This document shows, in pieces, positions 9,237 to 17,789 of a DNA stretch of 40,153 nucleotides. Location of the stretch: assembly GCA_938035945.1 (NCBI GenBank), contig CALHOU010000008.1, forward strand, positions 1-40,153. The letters are read 5' to 3'. The notes beneath the pieces were generated by a model, which was given only the letters and a program-made list of their open reading frames with translations, was not told the DNA's origin and did not search any database. The stretch comes from an uncultured Granulosicoccaceae bacterium. Lineage in GTDB: Bacteria; Pseudomonadota; Gammaproteobacteria; Granulosicoccales; Granulosicoccaceae. The stretch's first letter is position 1. Each line of letters opens with the position of its first letter. A program made the translations under genes and the position numbers.

Positions 9237-10110
9237 GTGTAAAATTCAGCGCGTCTTCAATTTTCGCTACGGCATGTTGCTCTAATGGCTGAAGCGGCAG
9301 CGCCAAATCTAACGAACCTAATCCAATCATGCGAGCAATCTCCGGCACAACGCGAATGCCTCCCCATGTATTGAAGCACTCCCAAAGAGGAGTGCATTGA
9401 GAATGCAATTCACGTATCTTCTCAGGATCGTTACGCGCAGACCAAATCGCTAACGCGAGATCAGGCAAAGTACCAGCGATGACCGAATACCAAGCATCCG
9501 CACCTGCCGGCAAAACATTTGCGATAAGCGCATCACCCGAATAGCCTAAGATAAAATCCTTGGGCAGCTTACCGCGTTGAGAATCCAACTCATTCGCTGA
9601 TAACTCTTTTGCAGGCGCAGGATTTTTCACTCCATTCACCGTTGGCACCTTAGCTAAGTTCACTACCAACTCAGCGGACATCGTAAAGTGCGTGGTACCT
9701 GGGTTATTGTACAAACAAATGGGAAGAGAACTGTTAGATGCAATCGTCTTAACCAGTTCAGTAAAATCCCTTTCCGTTAGCGGAAGATATGAAACAGGCG
9801 CGAGCAAAAATGCACTTGCACCAGCCTTATCGGCCTTAGCAGCATGCTCCACAACTCGGTCCGTTCGTAAATCCCCAATGCCTGCCAGTATAGGCTTATC
9901 ACCACTGGCTTCAACAGCCGCTTCAACTGCACGAGACCGTTGCTCATGATTCAGGTACATATAACTACCTGTTGAACCAAGCACGCCAATAGAATCAACA
10001 TCTGTTGCTGCCAATCTGGCGACGAGTTTCTGCAAATGATCAACATCAACAACGCCTGCACCGTTGAATGGCGTGAGAGTAAACGCACTTAGTCCACTAA
10101 GATGACTCAT
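9226..10110 (-). CDS. DapA/NanA-superfamily aldolase or dehydratase
   Basis: Class I Schiff-base aldolase-fold (TIM barrel) enzyme. The catalytic lysine is K162 in NGVKNPA and the partner tyrosine Y134 in YNNPGTT; the pyruvate-binding loop is GSTGSY (45-50) in place of the usual G-T/S-TGE. True dihydrodipicolinate synthases have an arginine in the YNVPxRT motif that binds the second substrate; here the position is threonine, so lysine synthesis is unlikely. Acting after a TRAP transporter, it probably cleaves or dehydrates an imported 2-keto acid or sugar acid. It starts 4 bases after dctM in the same operon. 294 aa is normal. The exact reaction cannot be read from the sequence. Confidence 0.85.
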   Translation of the reverse strand: MSHLSGLSAFTLTPFNGAGVVDVDHLQKLVARLAATDVDSIGVLGSTGSYMYLNHEQRSRAVEAAVEASGDKPILAGIGDLRTDRVVEHAAKADKAGASAFLLAPVSYLPLTERDFTELVKTIASNSSLPICLYNNPGTTHFTMSAELVVNLAKVPTVNGVKNPAPAKELSANELDSQRGKLPKDFILGYSGDALIANVLPAGADAWYSVIAGTLPDLALAIWSARNDPEKIRELHSQCTPLWECFNTWGGIRVVPEIARMIGLGSLDLALPLQPLEQHAVAKIEDALNFTLSY

Positions 10111-10114
10111 GCAT

Positions 10115-11413
10115 TTATACGCCCTTCATAAGCGAAGGCAAAAACAGCGCAATTGAAGGCACCAACGCCAACAATATCAATCGAATAATGTCTGCAATCC
10201 AAAACGGCGTCACGCCTTTAAAGATAGTTTTGACCGATACATCTTTCAAAACCCCTTTGAGCACAAACACATTCAAGCCTATGGGCGGCGTAATCAAACT
10301 TATTTCCGTTGCGACCACGACCAGAATGCCGAACCAAATTATATCCATACCCAAGCCTTCAATTAGCGGGGCGAAGATGGGCACGGTTAATAGAATCATG
10401 GACAGTGACTCAAACACACAGCCAAGAATTAAATAAATAATAAGAATAATAAACACAACGCCCAGTGGCGATACATCAAAGCTGTTTACAATTTCAATTA
10501 GCGCATCGGGCAAGCCTGCCCGATTAACAAAGTTTGAAAAAATCATCGCGCCAAATACAACCATAAAAAGCTTGGCCGTGGTCAAGGCTGTTTCGCGTGT
10601 GACCTCCATCAATACTTTAAGGGTAAGCACTTTTCGCATAGCCGCTATGGCTATAGCACCAGCAGCCCCCATTCCGGCAGCTTCTGTGGGTGTAAATACG
10701 CCCATGTATATACCACCAATAACGAAAACGAACAGACCTAGCGTTGTCCACACATTAAGCAGGGCGCGAAAACGTTCGCCCCAAGTGCACTTATCCCCCG
10801 CCGGGCCTGCCGCTGGATTGCGCCGCACCACATAGGTGACCGCTAACAGATAAAAGACCACACCCACCAGTCCTGGCAATATGCCGGCGATAAACAACTT
10901 ACCCACTGATGCATTAGTAATAAGGCCATAGATAACCAAGATAACGCTTGGAGGTATTAAGATGCCCAAAGTGCCACCCGCTGCGATAGATGCGCTGGCC
11001 AATTCATCGCTGTATTTGTAACGACGCATTTCCGGCATGGATACTTTTGACATGGTGGCAGCTGTTGCCAGCGACGAACCACAAATGGCCGAGAACATGC
11101 CGCAAGCACATATGGTTGACATCGCCAAGCCACCACGACGATGACCAAGAAATACAAAAGCTGCACGGTATAACTCTTTGGCCATACCACCGCGTTCAAC
11201 CATCAAGCCCATTAAAATAAACAAGGGCACAACCGACAAGCCATAGGATTGACTTGAATCGATCACCAGCCGACTGGCACTCGACATAGCCGCGCGCAAG
11301 CTCGATTCATAAGTAAATCCAACTACGCCGACTAAGCCTAATGCGATGCCAAGCGGCATGCGCATAAACGCAAGAATGAGTACGGCACCAAATCCAATCA
11401 GCGATGAAATCAT
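10115..11413 (-). CDS. dctM: TRAP transporter large permease subunit, DctM type
   Basis: Twelve-or-so-helix membrane subunit that carries out sodium-coupled uptake in TRAP transporters. The protein is very hydrophobic throughout and begins with the family-like start (LIGFGAVLILAFMRMPLGIALGLVG). It also shows GGTLGILIPPSVILVIYG and a C-terminal LITPPIGLNVFVLKG, both hallmarks of the DctM/IT superfamily. At 432 aa it has the usual length. Its start overlaps the dctQ stop by 4 bases (11410-11413), so the two membrane subunits are translationally coupled. The substrate is unknown. Confidence 0.94.
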   Translation of the reverse strand: MISSLIGFGAVLILAFMRMPLGIALGLVGVVGFTYESSLRAAMSSASRLVIDSSQSYGLSVVPLFILMGLMVERGGMAKELYRAAFVFLGHRRGGLAMSTICACGMFSAICGSSLATAATMSKVSMPEMRRYKYSDELASASIAAGGTLGILIPPSVILVIYGLITNASVGKLFIAGILPGLVGVVFYLLAVTYVVRRNPAAGPAGDKCTWGERFRALLNVWTTLGLFVFVIGGIYMGVFTPTEAAGMGAAGAIAIAAMRKVLTLKVLMEVTRETALTTAKLFMVVFGAMIFSNFVNRAGLPDALIEIVNSFDVSPLGVVFIILIIYLILGCVFESLSMILLTVPIFAPLIEGLGMDIIWFGILVVVATEISLITPPIGLNVFVLKGVLKDVSVKTIFKGVTPFWIADIIRLILLALVPSIALFLPSLMKGV

Positions 11414-11967
11414 GATGATTCCCTGCTTTCAAACGATGTGCCTAAATTTTCCTCAACCAGCACTTCCACGCTGTTGCCTGGGTTGAACAGCACATTTAAA
11501 AGCTTGAGCAAGGTGATTGCTGCGGCCGTGAAAATCATGGCGGTGATAAAACCGACGACCGGGTAGCGTGGAAGATTAAGATACTCAGTGACATCGCCAT
11601 CTTCAAAAGCGCGCTTGGCGTAGTCAAACACGCGGTCACCAAGTTTTAACGCTATGTAAAACGTCACCCCCAGAAACAATAAAGACGCAAGCCACCCGAG
11701 GTAGCCGCGCTTAAAGTGAGGAATTAGATCAACAATGATGTGATCGTGGCGAGAAAACATGATGGGAAACGAAAAGAATGTGATCGCACCCATGCAAATT
11801 TCAACAAGCTCAACGGTACCGACTAGAGGTTTGTTGAAAAGATATCGACCAACAACATCGACACACGTAATGCCAACCAACAATAATAGAATTAAAGCGG
11901 CAATGTTGGCAGCAAAAAGGCTAACGGAATCCGTTAGCCTTTCTATTTTTGCAAGTGCAGACCTCAT
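11410..11967 (-). CDS. dctQ: TRAP transporter small permease subunit, DctQ type
   Basis: Four-helix accessory membrane subunit that pairs with DctM. Visible are four hydrophobic segments (about 17-37, 52-72, 88-110 and 130-155), the family-like VVGRYLFNKPLVGTVELVE stretch at 39-57, and a polar C-terminal tail. 185 aa is normal. The first 20 codons carry a perfect 12-bp inverted repeat (11916-11942) ending in five Ts on the coding strand, described as a separate feature; it could lower transcription of dctQM relative to dctP. The gap to dctP is 72 bases, with no strong promoter that I can see. Confidence 0.9.
   Translation of the reverse strand: MRSALAKIERLTDSVSLFAANIAALILLLLVGITCVDVVGRYLFNKPLVGTVELVEICMGAITFFSFPIMFSRHDHIIVDLIPHFKRGYLGWLASLLFLGVTFYIALKLGDRVFDYAKRAFEDGDVTEYLNLPRYPVVGFITAMIFTAAAITLLKLLNVLFNPGNSVEVLVEENLGTSFESRESS
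11916..11942 (-). terminator. Terminator-like hairpin inside the dctQ coding start
   Basis: A perfect 12-bp stem (arms 11931-11942 and 11916-11927) with a 3-base loop (11928-11930). On the coding strand the 3' arm runs into five Ts (11918-11914). This is the layout of an intrinsic terminator or an mRNA-stabilising stem, but it lies about 25 bases after the dctQ start codon, within codons 9-18. The structure is seen directly; its function as an attenuator or as a block protecting the 3' end of dctP mRNA is inferred. Confidence 0.6.
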
Positions 11968-12039
11968 AAGCGTATCTAATTATTCGAATGACCGAACAAT
12001 ATCACACCATAAGGCTACCAATATATCGCTTTGAACGTT

Positions 12040-13047
12040 TTATTGCAGTAGCGACTTCATGTACTCAAGTGCAGCAGCAGCATCAACACCGCGGCTTTCA
12101 ACTTCAGCTAATACAGCAGCTTCGATACCTGCAGTTTTCTCTTTAAAGTAAGCACGCTCTTCAGCACTGGCTTCAATGACTACTGAACCACCCTTAGCCG
12201 ATTGCTCAAGACCTACTGCGTCGGCTTCATCCCAGAACTTACCAATTTGACGCGACATCTCAACACCACGTGCGCCATCAATACATGCTTTGTGCTCATC
12301 CGACAAACTGTCGTAAGTGTCTGCACTTAAAATAAGCGCGAACGATGTAGTGTACATGCCATCAGGATTAGCAAAAGAATACTTGGTTAACTCATCGATC
12401 TTGAATGAGTGAAGAGTTTCAAGTGGAAAGAAAACACCATCGGCCACGCCAGATGCAATCGCTTCATACACTGAAGGTGCTGGCATGTTTACACCTGCAA
12501 CACCAAGAGCCGTACCAACAGCATTTGCAACACCACCACCAACACGAATCTTCTTACCTTCAAGTTGCTTGTAAGAGGTAATCTTTTCTGCCGTGTTCAC
12601 CATGCCAGGACCGTGAACAAAGTGCGCTAGTACTTCTACACCTTTTGCTTCTTTGGCCGCAGCAAAGAATTTTTCATGCGTCATTTGAAAAGCCACTGAC
12701 ATGGATTCTGCGTTACCGGACAAACCAGGCATCTCAATCATTTTAGTGGTTAGGAATTTGCCCTTGGTATAACCATGAACAATCCAGCCCAGATCAGCAA
12801 CGCTATCGCGCACTGTGTCGTACTGCGCAGGTGGTGGCGCCAATCCGTTTTCAAGCTTAACGGTGAGTGAGCCGCCTGAGCATGCGCTTAATGTTTCGTT
12901 CAACCATGGATAAACCTTGGTTGCCATCGCGTGCTTTGGGCCAGCCCAATGTGAAAAAGTAAGCTCTGTATCAGCCGCTTGAGCGGTGCCAGATAAAGCC
13001 ACGGCAGCTGTTGCTGTAGCCAGGAAAGTTTTTAAACCGAATTTCAT
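12040..13047 (-). CDS. dctP: TRAP transporter periplasmic substrate-binding protein, DctP type
   Basis: Captures the substrate in the periplasm and delivers it to DctQM. A clear signal peptide (residues 1-24, cleavage after AQA) precedes a DctP-family domain: LTFSHWAGPKHAM near the N-terminus, LEGKKIRVGGG with R168 at the position of the arginine that usually pairs with a substrate carboxylate, and MPAPSVYEAIASGVADGVFFPLET, typical of the family. 335 aa is normal. The ribosome binding site GGAGAAATAA just before the ATG is strong. It is first in the operon dctP-dctQ-dctM-lyase; the arginine implies a carboxylated ligand, but its identity is unknown. Confidence 0.95.
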   Translation of the reverse strand: MKFGLKTFLATATAAVALSGTAQAADTELTFSHWAGPKHAMATKVYPWLNETLSACSGGSLTVKLENGLAPPPAQYDTVRDSVADLGWIVHGYTKGKFLTTKMIEMPGLSGNAESMSVAFQMTHEKFFAAAKEAKGVEVLAHFVHGPGMVNTAEKITSYKQLEGKKIRVGGGVANAVGTALGVAGVNMPAPSVYEAIASGVADGVFFPLETLHSFKIDELTKYSFANPDGMYTTSFALILSADTYDSLSDEHKACIDGARGVEMSRQIGKFWDEADAVGLEQSAKGGSVVIEASAEERAYFKEKTAGIEAAVLAEVESRGVDAAAALEYMKSLLQ

Positions 13048-13098
13048 TTATTTCTCCAAATGGTGGGCCAGAGATACGTGTCCCCAGCGCATTCTGTC

Positions 13099-13119
13099 GA
13101 AGTGCTGTAAGTGCACTTC
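13099..13119 (-). promoter_or_regulatory. Inverted repeat in the dctP leader
   Basis: GAAGTGC (13099-13105) and GCACTTC (13113-13119) form a 7-bp inverted repeat around a 7-base spacer, about 50-70 bases upstream of the dctP start codon. It could be a leader hairpin or an operator half-site pair. No T tract follows, so it is not a terminator. The role is unknown. Confidence 0.3.
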
Positions 13120-13182
13120 ATGCGACCAGCTCATTCTATGGCTTTTTGCGCGTCAAACGCTAGCGAACAGTTCGTATTCGAC

Positions 13183-13214
13183 ACCAATCAGCAGAATTGG
13201 TATATTTTTGGTAT
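13183..13214. promoter_or_regulatory. Cluster of TTGGTAT repeats upstream of dctP
   Basis: TTGGTAT occurs twice in direct orientation exactly 10 bases apart (13198-13204 and 13208-13214), and ACCAAT at 13183-13188 faces ATTGGT at 13196-13201 as an inverted repeat. The same motif three times on one helix face within 32 bases suggests an operator for the TRAP operon, whose start is about 140 bases away. TTGGTAT half-sites resemble those of GntR-type regulators, but no regulator gene is adjacent, so the binder is unknown. Confidence 0.35.
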
Positions 13215-13266
13215 TTCGTTCAGGAAAGCGGTAGATCGGTAGAGGGGAAAATAAAAAGAAGTGAAG

Positions 13267-13296
13267 TAGCGATGCTGACTAAAGTCAGCATCGCTA
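13267..13296 (-). terminator. Intrinsic terminator after lpxC
   Basis: A perfect inverted repeat (arms 13267-13280 and 13283-13296, AA between them) begins 12 bases after the lpxC stop. The loop would open to four bases in RNA. A T-rich tract on the minus strand follows at about 13245-13260. It plausibly ends the ftsZ/lpxC transcript and separates it from the TRAP operon, which is read in the same direction. Confidence 0.7.
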
Positions 13297-13307
13297 GTAT
13301 TTAATGC

Positions 13308-14219
13308 TTAACCAACCGCTTCTTGCGGTTGAGTGTATGAGATAGGTGCTGTGTTCATGTCTTCGAACACGACCTCTTCCCAAGCTGATTCGTTAACCAG
13401 AAGTTCACGAAGCAACATGTTGTTTAAGGCGTGGCCAGATTTGTAGCCAGTAAATGACCCGATCAGGCTGTGGCCTAATAGGTACAAGTCGCCGATCGAA
13501 TCTAGAATTTTGTGACGAACAAATTCGTTCTTGTAGCGCAGTCCATCTTCATTTAGTACTCGGTAGTCGTCGATAACAATCGCGTTATCCATACTGCCAC
13601 CAAGCGCTAAGTTTTTAGCACGTAAAGCTTCGATGTCGCTCATGAAGCCAAACGTTCTTGCACGAGAGATTTCGCGAACAAAAGACGTGGTTGAGAAATC
13701 AACTTCAGATGTTTGCGGGCCTTCGAACAAGGGGTGATCAAAGTCGATAGTGAACTTAACCTTGAAGCCACTGAAAGGCTCGAAACGAGCCCATTTTTCG
13801 CCATCACGAACTTCGATGGCTTTTTTAATGCGGATAAATTTCTTAGCAGCACCCTGCTCCAGAATGCCGGCAGACTGCACCAAAAATACAAATGGTGCAG
13901 CACTGCCGTCCATAATAGGCACTTCATCGGCGCTTACGTCGACAAAGCAATTATCGATACCCAAACCAGCTAGAGCCGCCATTAAATGTTCAACGGTTGA
14001 TACGCGAACACCGTCCTTGCCCAGTGACGTAGCAAGTTCGGTGTCTTGCACATTCAGCGGGTGGCCGGGAATAACAACGGGTGGAGTGCTGTCGACTCTT
14101 CTAAAAACAACACCGGTGTCAATAGGTGCTGGGCTGAGGGTCAGGTAAACCTTTTTCCCTGTGTGTAGCCCAACGCCGGTTGCCCGGATAGTGTTTTTTA
14201 GAGTTCTTTGTCTTATCAC
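13308..14219 (-). CDS. lpxC: UDP-3-O-acyl-N-acetylglucosamine deacetylase LpxC
   Basis: Committed, zinc-dependent step of lipid A synthesis. The zinc site motifs are present: [17 protein letters not shown] (H78 as ligand) and [15 protein letters not shown] near residues 236-250, plus the DGSAAPF substrate loop at about 104-110. 303 aa matches the family. The start is GTG at 14219 with AGGAT eight bases upstream. A consensus TATAAT (14258-14263) lies just ahead, so it has its own promoter in addition to any read-through from ftsZ. Location after ftsZ is the usual gammaproteobacterial arrangement. LpxC is normally controlled by proteolysis through its C-terminal tail; the tail here ends QPQEAVG. 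Confidence 0.97.
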   Translation of the reverse strand: MIRQRTLKNTIRATGVGLHTGKKVYLTLSPAPIDTGVVFRRVDSTPPVVIPGHPLNVQDTELATSLGKDGVRVSTVEHLMAALAGLGIDNCFVDVSADEVPIMDGSAAPFVFLVQSAGILEQGAAKKFIRIKKAIEVRDGEKWARFEPFSGFKVKFTIDFDHPLFEGPQTSEVDFSTTSFVREISRARTFGFMSDIEALRAKNLALGGSMDNAIVIDDYRVLNEDGLRYKNEFVRHKILDSIGDLYLLGHSLIGSFTGYKSGHALNNMLLRELLVNESAWEEVVFEDMNTAPISYTQPQEAVG

Positions 14220-14257
14220 TGTACGATCCTAACTGCGATTAATTAGCGTATGTACAC

Positions 14258-14263
14258 ATTATA
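14258..14263 (-). promoter_or_regulatory. Probable -10 element of the lpxC promoter
   Basis: A perfect TATAAT on the minus strand, preceded by TGCTA in extended -10 style, 39 bases upstream of the lpxC GTG. No good -35 is visible at 16-18 bases, so this would be an extended -10 promoter or need an activator. Confidence 0.45.
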
Positions 14264-14315
14264 TAGCAGCTGAATCCCTTTGCTGCATGTGAACATTGCC
14301 ACTTGGACTGCTTGG

Positions 14316-14341
14316 GCAAGGCTCAATTGTTCAAGCCTTGC
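14316..14341 (-). terminator. Hairpin in the ftsZ-lpxC spacer
   Basis: An 8-bp perfect stem (GCAAGGCT at 14316-14323 with AGCCTTGC at 14334-14341) around a 10-base loop that can pair further through its CAATTG core. It lies about 70 bases after the ftsZ stop and upstream of the lpxC -10. No T run follows, so it may be an mRNA 3' end or processing stem rather than a true intrinsic terminator. Confidence 0.35.
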
Positions 14342-14412
14342 TCAATCGCAGCATAATATCGGATCGCACTAATGCGCTCCACCTACCTTAAGCACTGGTA
14401 ATCTCGTTGAGA

Positions 14413-15669
14413 CTAGTCAGCCTGTCTGCGTAAAAACGCCGGAATATCAAGATAATCGTGATCACCTGAGCCCGACGACGCTGGAATGCCACTATTTGTA
14501 GCATTGCCCTGGGCTGTCTTTCGAACAACCTGTGGCTTTTCATAGTTGGCACCGCCGCCAGACCCATAAGAGGCTGGAGTCGCTGGCGTGTAGGGGCGTC
14601 CCGCGGTGCTGGTTCCACCGTAGGCTGGGCCACCTGTGCCAGTTGCGCGAGCATTGGTCACCCCTGCACCACCTGCGGCCGCTGCCCGAATACCTCTAAT
14701 CGCTTGCGATTGCTGCTGACCTAGGCCAGTTGCCACAACAGTGACGTGCAATTCGCCTTCAAGCGACTCATCTATAGCCGTACCAACCACAACGGTAGCA
14801 TCATCAGCCGCAAATTGACGGACCACGTTACCAACTTCTTCGAATTCACCGATAGCCATGTCCATTCCTGCGGTGATATTCACAAGAATACCCTTGGCAC
14901 CAGCTAAATCGATGTCTTCCAGAAGCGGACTGGCAATAGCCATTTCGGCAGCTTCAGTCGCACGCTCATCACCACGGCCAATACCTGAACCCATCATCGC
15001 TAGACCCATCTCTGACATAACGGTTCGAACGTCAGCGAAATCCACATTGATCAAGCCAGGGTTTGTGATCAGCTCTGCAATTCCCTGCACCGCACCACGT
15101 AAGACATCGTTTGCCGCACGAAATGCATCCAACAAACTGATGTTCTTGCCAAGCACAGATAGCAGTTTCTCATTCGGGATGGTGATCAAAGAATCAACGT
15201 GAGTACGAAGCTCCTCAATACCAGCCGCAGCAATCTGCATACGCTTGCCGCCTTCAAACGGGAATGGCTTAGTTACAACCGCTACCGTTAGCACGCCCAT
15301 CTCACGGGCAATTTGTGCAACCACTGGAATCGCACCAGTCCCTGTACCACCACCCATACCGGCAGTGATGAACAGCATGTCAGTACCTTCGATAAGGTCT
15401 TGAATGCGATCACGATCTTCCATCGCCGCTTGACGACCGATTTCCGGGTTTGCACCAGCGCCTAAACCTTTGGTGATGCTTTGGCCGATGTGTAAAACGG
15501 TTTGTGCATGCATAGATTTCAACGCTTGCGCATCTGTATTTGCACAAATGAAATCTACACCTTCGATACCAGATGCCACCATGTGCTGGACGGCATTGCT
15601 GCCACCGCCACCTACACCGATGAGCTTGATTACTGGTGCGTCGTTTATTGAATCAACGAGTTCAAACAT
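14413..15669 (-). CDS. ftsZ: Cell division GTPase FtsZ
   Basis: Tubulin homologue that polymerises into the Z ring and recruits the divisome. The nucleotide motifs are [11 protein letters not shown] (20-30) and the tubulin signature GGGTGTG (106-112), and the T7 loop region is intact. After residue about 320 comes a Gly/Ala/Thr-rich flexible linker of about 80 residues and the conserved C-terminal peptide [11 protein letters not shown], which binds FtsA and ZipA. 418 aa is slightly longer than E. coli because of the linker. The ribosome binding site GAGGACGT precedes the ATG. The 81-base gap to ftsA (15670-15750) is one of the few in the cluster and could hold an ftsZ promoter. Confidence 0.98.
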   Translation of the reverse strand: MFELVDSINDAPVIKLIGVGGGGSNAVQHMVASGIEGVDFICANTDAQALKSMHAQTVLHIGQSITKGLGAGANPEIGRQAAMEDRDRIQDLIEGTDMLFITAGMGGGTGTGAIPVVAQIAREMGVLTVAVVTKPFPFEGGKRMQIAAAGIEELRTHVDSLITIPNEKLLSVLGKNISLLDAFRAANDVLRGAVQGIAELITNPGLINVDFADVRTVMSEMGLAMMGSGIGRGDERATEAAEMAIASPLLEDIDLAGAKGILVNITAGMDMAIGEFEEVGNVVRQFAADDATVVVGTAIDESLEGELHVTVVATGLGQQQSQAIRGIRAAAAGGAGVTNARATGTGGPAYGGTSTAGRPYTPATPASYGSGGGANYEKPQVVRKTAQGNATNSGIPASSGSGDHDYLDIPAFLRRQAD

Positions 15670-15750
15670 AAGTTACGTCCTCTAGTCACTGTTTATATAT
15701 AAAATAAGTTGCAATGAATCCGCGTTTAGCAATATTGCTTAAGCGGTCCC

Positions 15751-16995
15751 CTAAAAGTTGCGTTTAAACCACGCAGTCATTCTCTGTAGCAAGCCCTCTT
15801 CGGACCGCGTATCAACTGAAGAATGATGACGTGGGCTTAAGCGGCTCTGTTTGCCAAATAGCAACAGGCCAACGCCGGTCGCATGAATCGGGTTGCGAAC
15901 TACTTCTGCCATCCCGGTTACATGCTGTGGAACTCCTAGCCGCACTGGCATATGGAAAATCTCCTCAGCCAGTTCCACTACTCCTTCCATTTTCGAAGTG
16001 CCGCCGGTTAGAACTACACCGGCTGCGCATGCTTCTTCAAAACCGCTGCGTCGAAGTTCTGCGTGGACAAGTCCAAGCAATTCTTCGTATCGCGGTTCAA
16101 CCACTTCTGCGAGTGTTTGTCTTGCAAGGCGGCGAGCTGCTCGATCACCAACCCCTGGTACTTCAATCATTTCATCTGGACTTGCCAGTTGTTGTAATGC
16201 ACAGGCATGTTTAACTTTGATTTGCTCTGCAAATTGCGTTGGCGTTCTAAACGCAACCGCAATATCGTTGGTGACTTGATCCCCTGCGATCGGAATAACC
16301 GCCGTATGTCGAATCGCACCATCGGTAAACACAGCGATGTCGGTGGTGCCGCCACCCATGTCTACAATCACCACACCTAAATCTTTTTCATCTGTCGTTA
16401 ACACCGAATGACTCGATGCCAGTTGCTCAAGAATGATGTCTTCCACTTCTAAGTTGCAGCGACGAATACACTTGGCAATGTTCTGCGCCGCACTGATAGA
16501 ACCAGTTACCAGATGCACTTTGGCTTCTAGTCGAACGCCCGACATACCAATCGGTTGCCGAATACCATCTTGATTATCGATAATAAATTCTTGCGGCAAC
16601 ACATGCAGAATGCGTTGATCTGCAGGTATGGCAACCGCTTTCGCCGCATCGATAACTCGCTCAACATCATCCGGTTCAACCTCGTTTGCACGAATGGCCA
16701 CAATGCCGTGTGAATTCAAACTCTTTATGTGGCTACCAGCTATGCCTGCGAACACCGATTGAATCTTCACATTGGCCATGCTCTCCGCTTCTGCCACGGC
16801 CTTTTCTATGGCGTGCACGGTAGAGTCGATGTTGATAACAACACCTTTTTTCAGACCTTGCGATGGGTGTGAGCCCATACCGATAAGCTCAACGTTACCG
16901 TCGCCATCTATCTCAGCAACAATGGCAACGATTTTTGAGGTGCCGATATCCAGACCTACAATCATTTGATTTTGAGTCTTGTCAACCATGCTCAA
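15751..16995 (-). CDS. ftsA: Cell division protein FtsA
   Basis: Actin-like ATPase that tethers FtsZ filaments to the membrane. The phosphate-1 motif is GLDIGTSK (14-21), the phosphate-2 motif VIVDMGGGTTDIAVF (about 210-224), and the adenosine motif VVLTGGTSKMEG lies further on. The C-terminus MTAWFKRNF is the amphipathic membrane-targeting helix. 414 aa is normal. The start is TTG at 16995, whose TTGA overlaps the ftsQ stop; an ATG two codons later (16989) is the alternative. A purine-rich GGGGGA precedes both. Confidence 0.97.
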   Translation of the reverse strand: MSMVDKTQNQMIVGLDIGTSKIVAIVAEIDGDGNVELIGMGSHPSQGLKKGVVINIDSTVHAIEKAVAEAESMANVKIQSVFAGIAGSHIKSLNSHGIVAIRANEVEPDDVERVIDAAKAVAIPADQRILHVLPQEFIIDNQDGIRQPIGMSGVRLEAKVHLVTGSISAAQNIAKCIRRCNLEVEDIILEQLASSHSVLTTDEKDLGVVIVDMGGGTTDIAVFTDGAIRHTAVIPIAGDQVTNDIAVAFRTPTQFAEQIKVKHACALQQLASPDEMIEVPGVGDRAARRLARQTLAEVVEPRYEELLGLVHAELRRSGFEEACAAGVVLTGGTSKMEGVVELAEEIFHMPVRLGVPQHVTGMAEVVRNPIHATGVGLLLFGKQSRLSPRHHSSVDTRSEEGLLQRMTAWFKRNF

Positions 16996-17789
16996 TTAGT
17001 TCCCCCAATCAGACCACCTTTAGATAACGCAAAGCCATTGCTATAACGCATATCGAATCGCGCAGGCTGACCGTTCAATGGCAACACTAAACGCTCATAG
17101 ACATCGATAAAACGCTGCAGCCTTAACTCATGCGACTCGTAACCGATGCGCACTGTGACACCGTTAGCCAATTCCAATGTTTGCGAACGACGTTCGTCTT
17201 CAATCAAAGCTTTCACACTCACGCCATACGGACGCAGCGCAAGCTCGTAGTTGCGAAATGCATCTAAAACAAATTCGTGTCGACCTTGCGCACCAGCAAG
17301 CTTTGGCAAAGTTGCAAAGTTGTCTCGCCACTGGATGTATTGCGGGTTGTCCTTTTCCAATTGCGGTGGTTTAAACAACACCAACGACTTACTCACAAGT
17401 GAATCTTCGTTGTAACGGGCTGCTGGTTCATGCTCTTCTACCGTTACCATCAACCGCCCAGGCCACATACGGCGCACATGCGCTCGTGACACCCAAGGCA
17501 TGGTTTCAACACTTGCACGAATGGCATCGACGTCCATGCCGTAGAACCCCAAGCGTGTGTGTTGCTCTACATGTTCACGCAATGCTTCGCGATCGGTGTA
17601 GTCGAGCGTGCCGTCAACATCGACATTCATCACCGGAAAGCGTGCCGGGTCGGATGCTATGTCAGACAGGTACATCCCACCAGCGAGCAAAATCACCAAA
17701 CCCAAAATGGCAATCGACCATCGCACGCCAAAACCCATTGGCTCTTTGCTGACCGGTAGCACCGGCTCTGATCTAATCACTGCACTCAT
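16992..17789 (-). CDS. ftsQ: Cell division protein FtsQ
   Basis: Bitopic divisome protein that binds FtsB and FtsL in the periplasm. A short cytoplasmic N-terminus, a single membrane segment (about 26-44), a POTRA domain (about 53-122, including DVDGTLDYTDREAL and MPWVSRAHVRRMWPGRLMVTVEEHEPAAR), and a beta domain to residue 265 follow the family order. The W-P-G-R/L motif is conserved. It overlaps ddl by 4 bases upstream and ftsA by 4 downstream, so it is translated as part of one continuous run. Confidence 0.95.
   Translation of the reverse strand: MSAVIRSEPVLPVSKEPMGFGVRWSIAILGLVILLAGGMYLSDIASDPARFPVMNVDVDGTLDYTDREALREHVEQHTRLGFYGMDVDAIRASVETMPWVSRAHVRRMWPGRLMVTVEEHEPAARYNEDSLVSKSLVLFKPPQLEKDNPQYIQWRDNFATLPKLAGAQGRHEFVLDAFRNYELALRPYGVSVKALIEDERRSQTLELANGVTVRIGYESHELRLQRFIDVYERLVLPLNGQPARFDMRYSNGFALSKGGLIGGTN

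Noticed and set aside
9226..10110. Calling the lyase dapA of lysine synthesis
   Set aside because: The substrate-binding arginine of the YNVPxRT motif is replaced by threonine and the gene belongs to a TRAP uptake operon, so a catabolic lyase is more likely.
15720..15750. AGCAATATTGCT palindrome ahead of ftsZ as a division operator
   Set aside because: A single 12-base AT-rich palindrome without a second copy or known binder; it may be chance or a weak hairpin.
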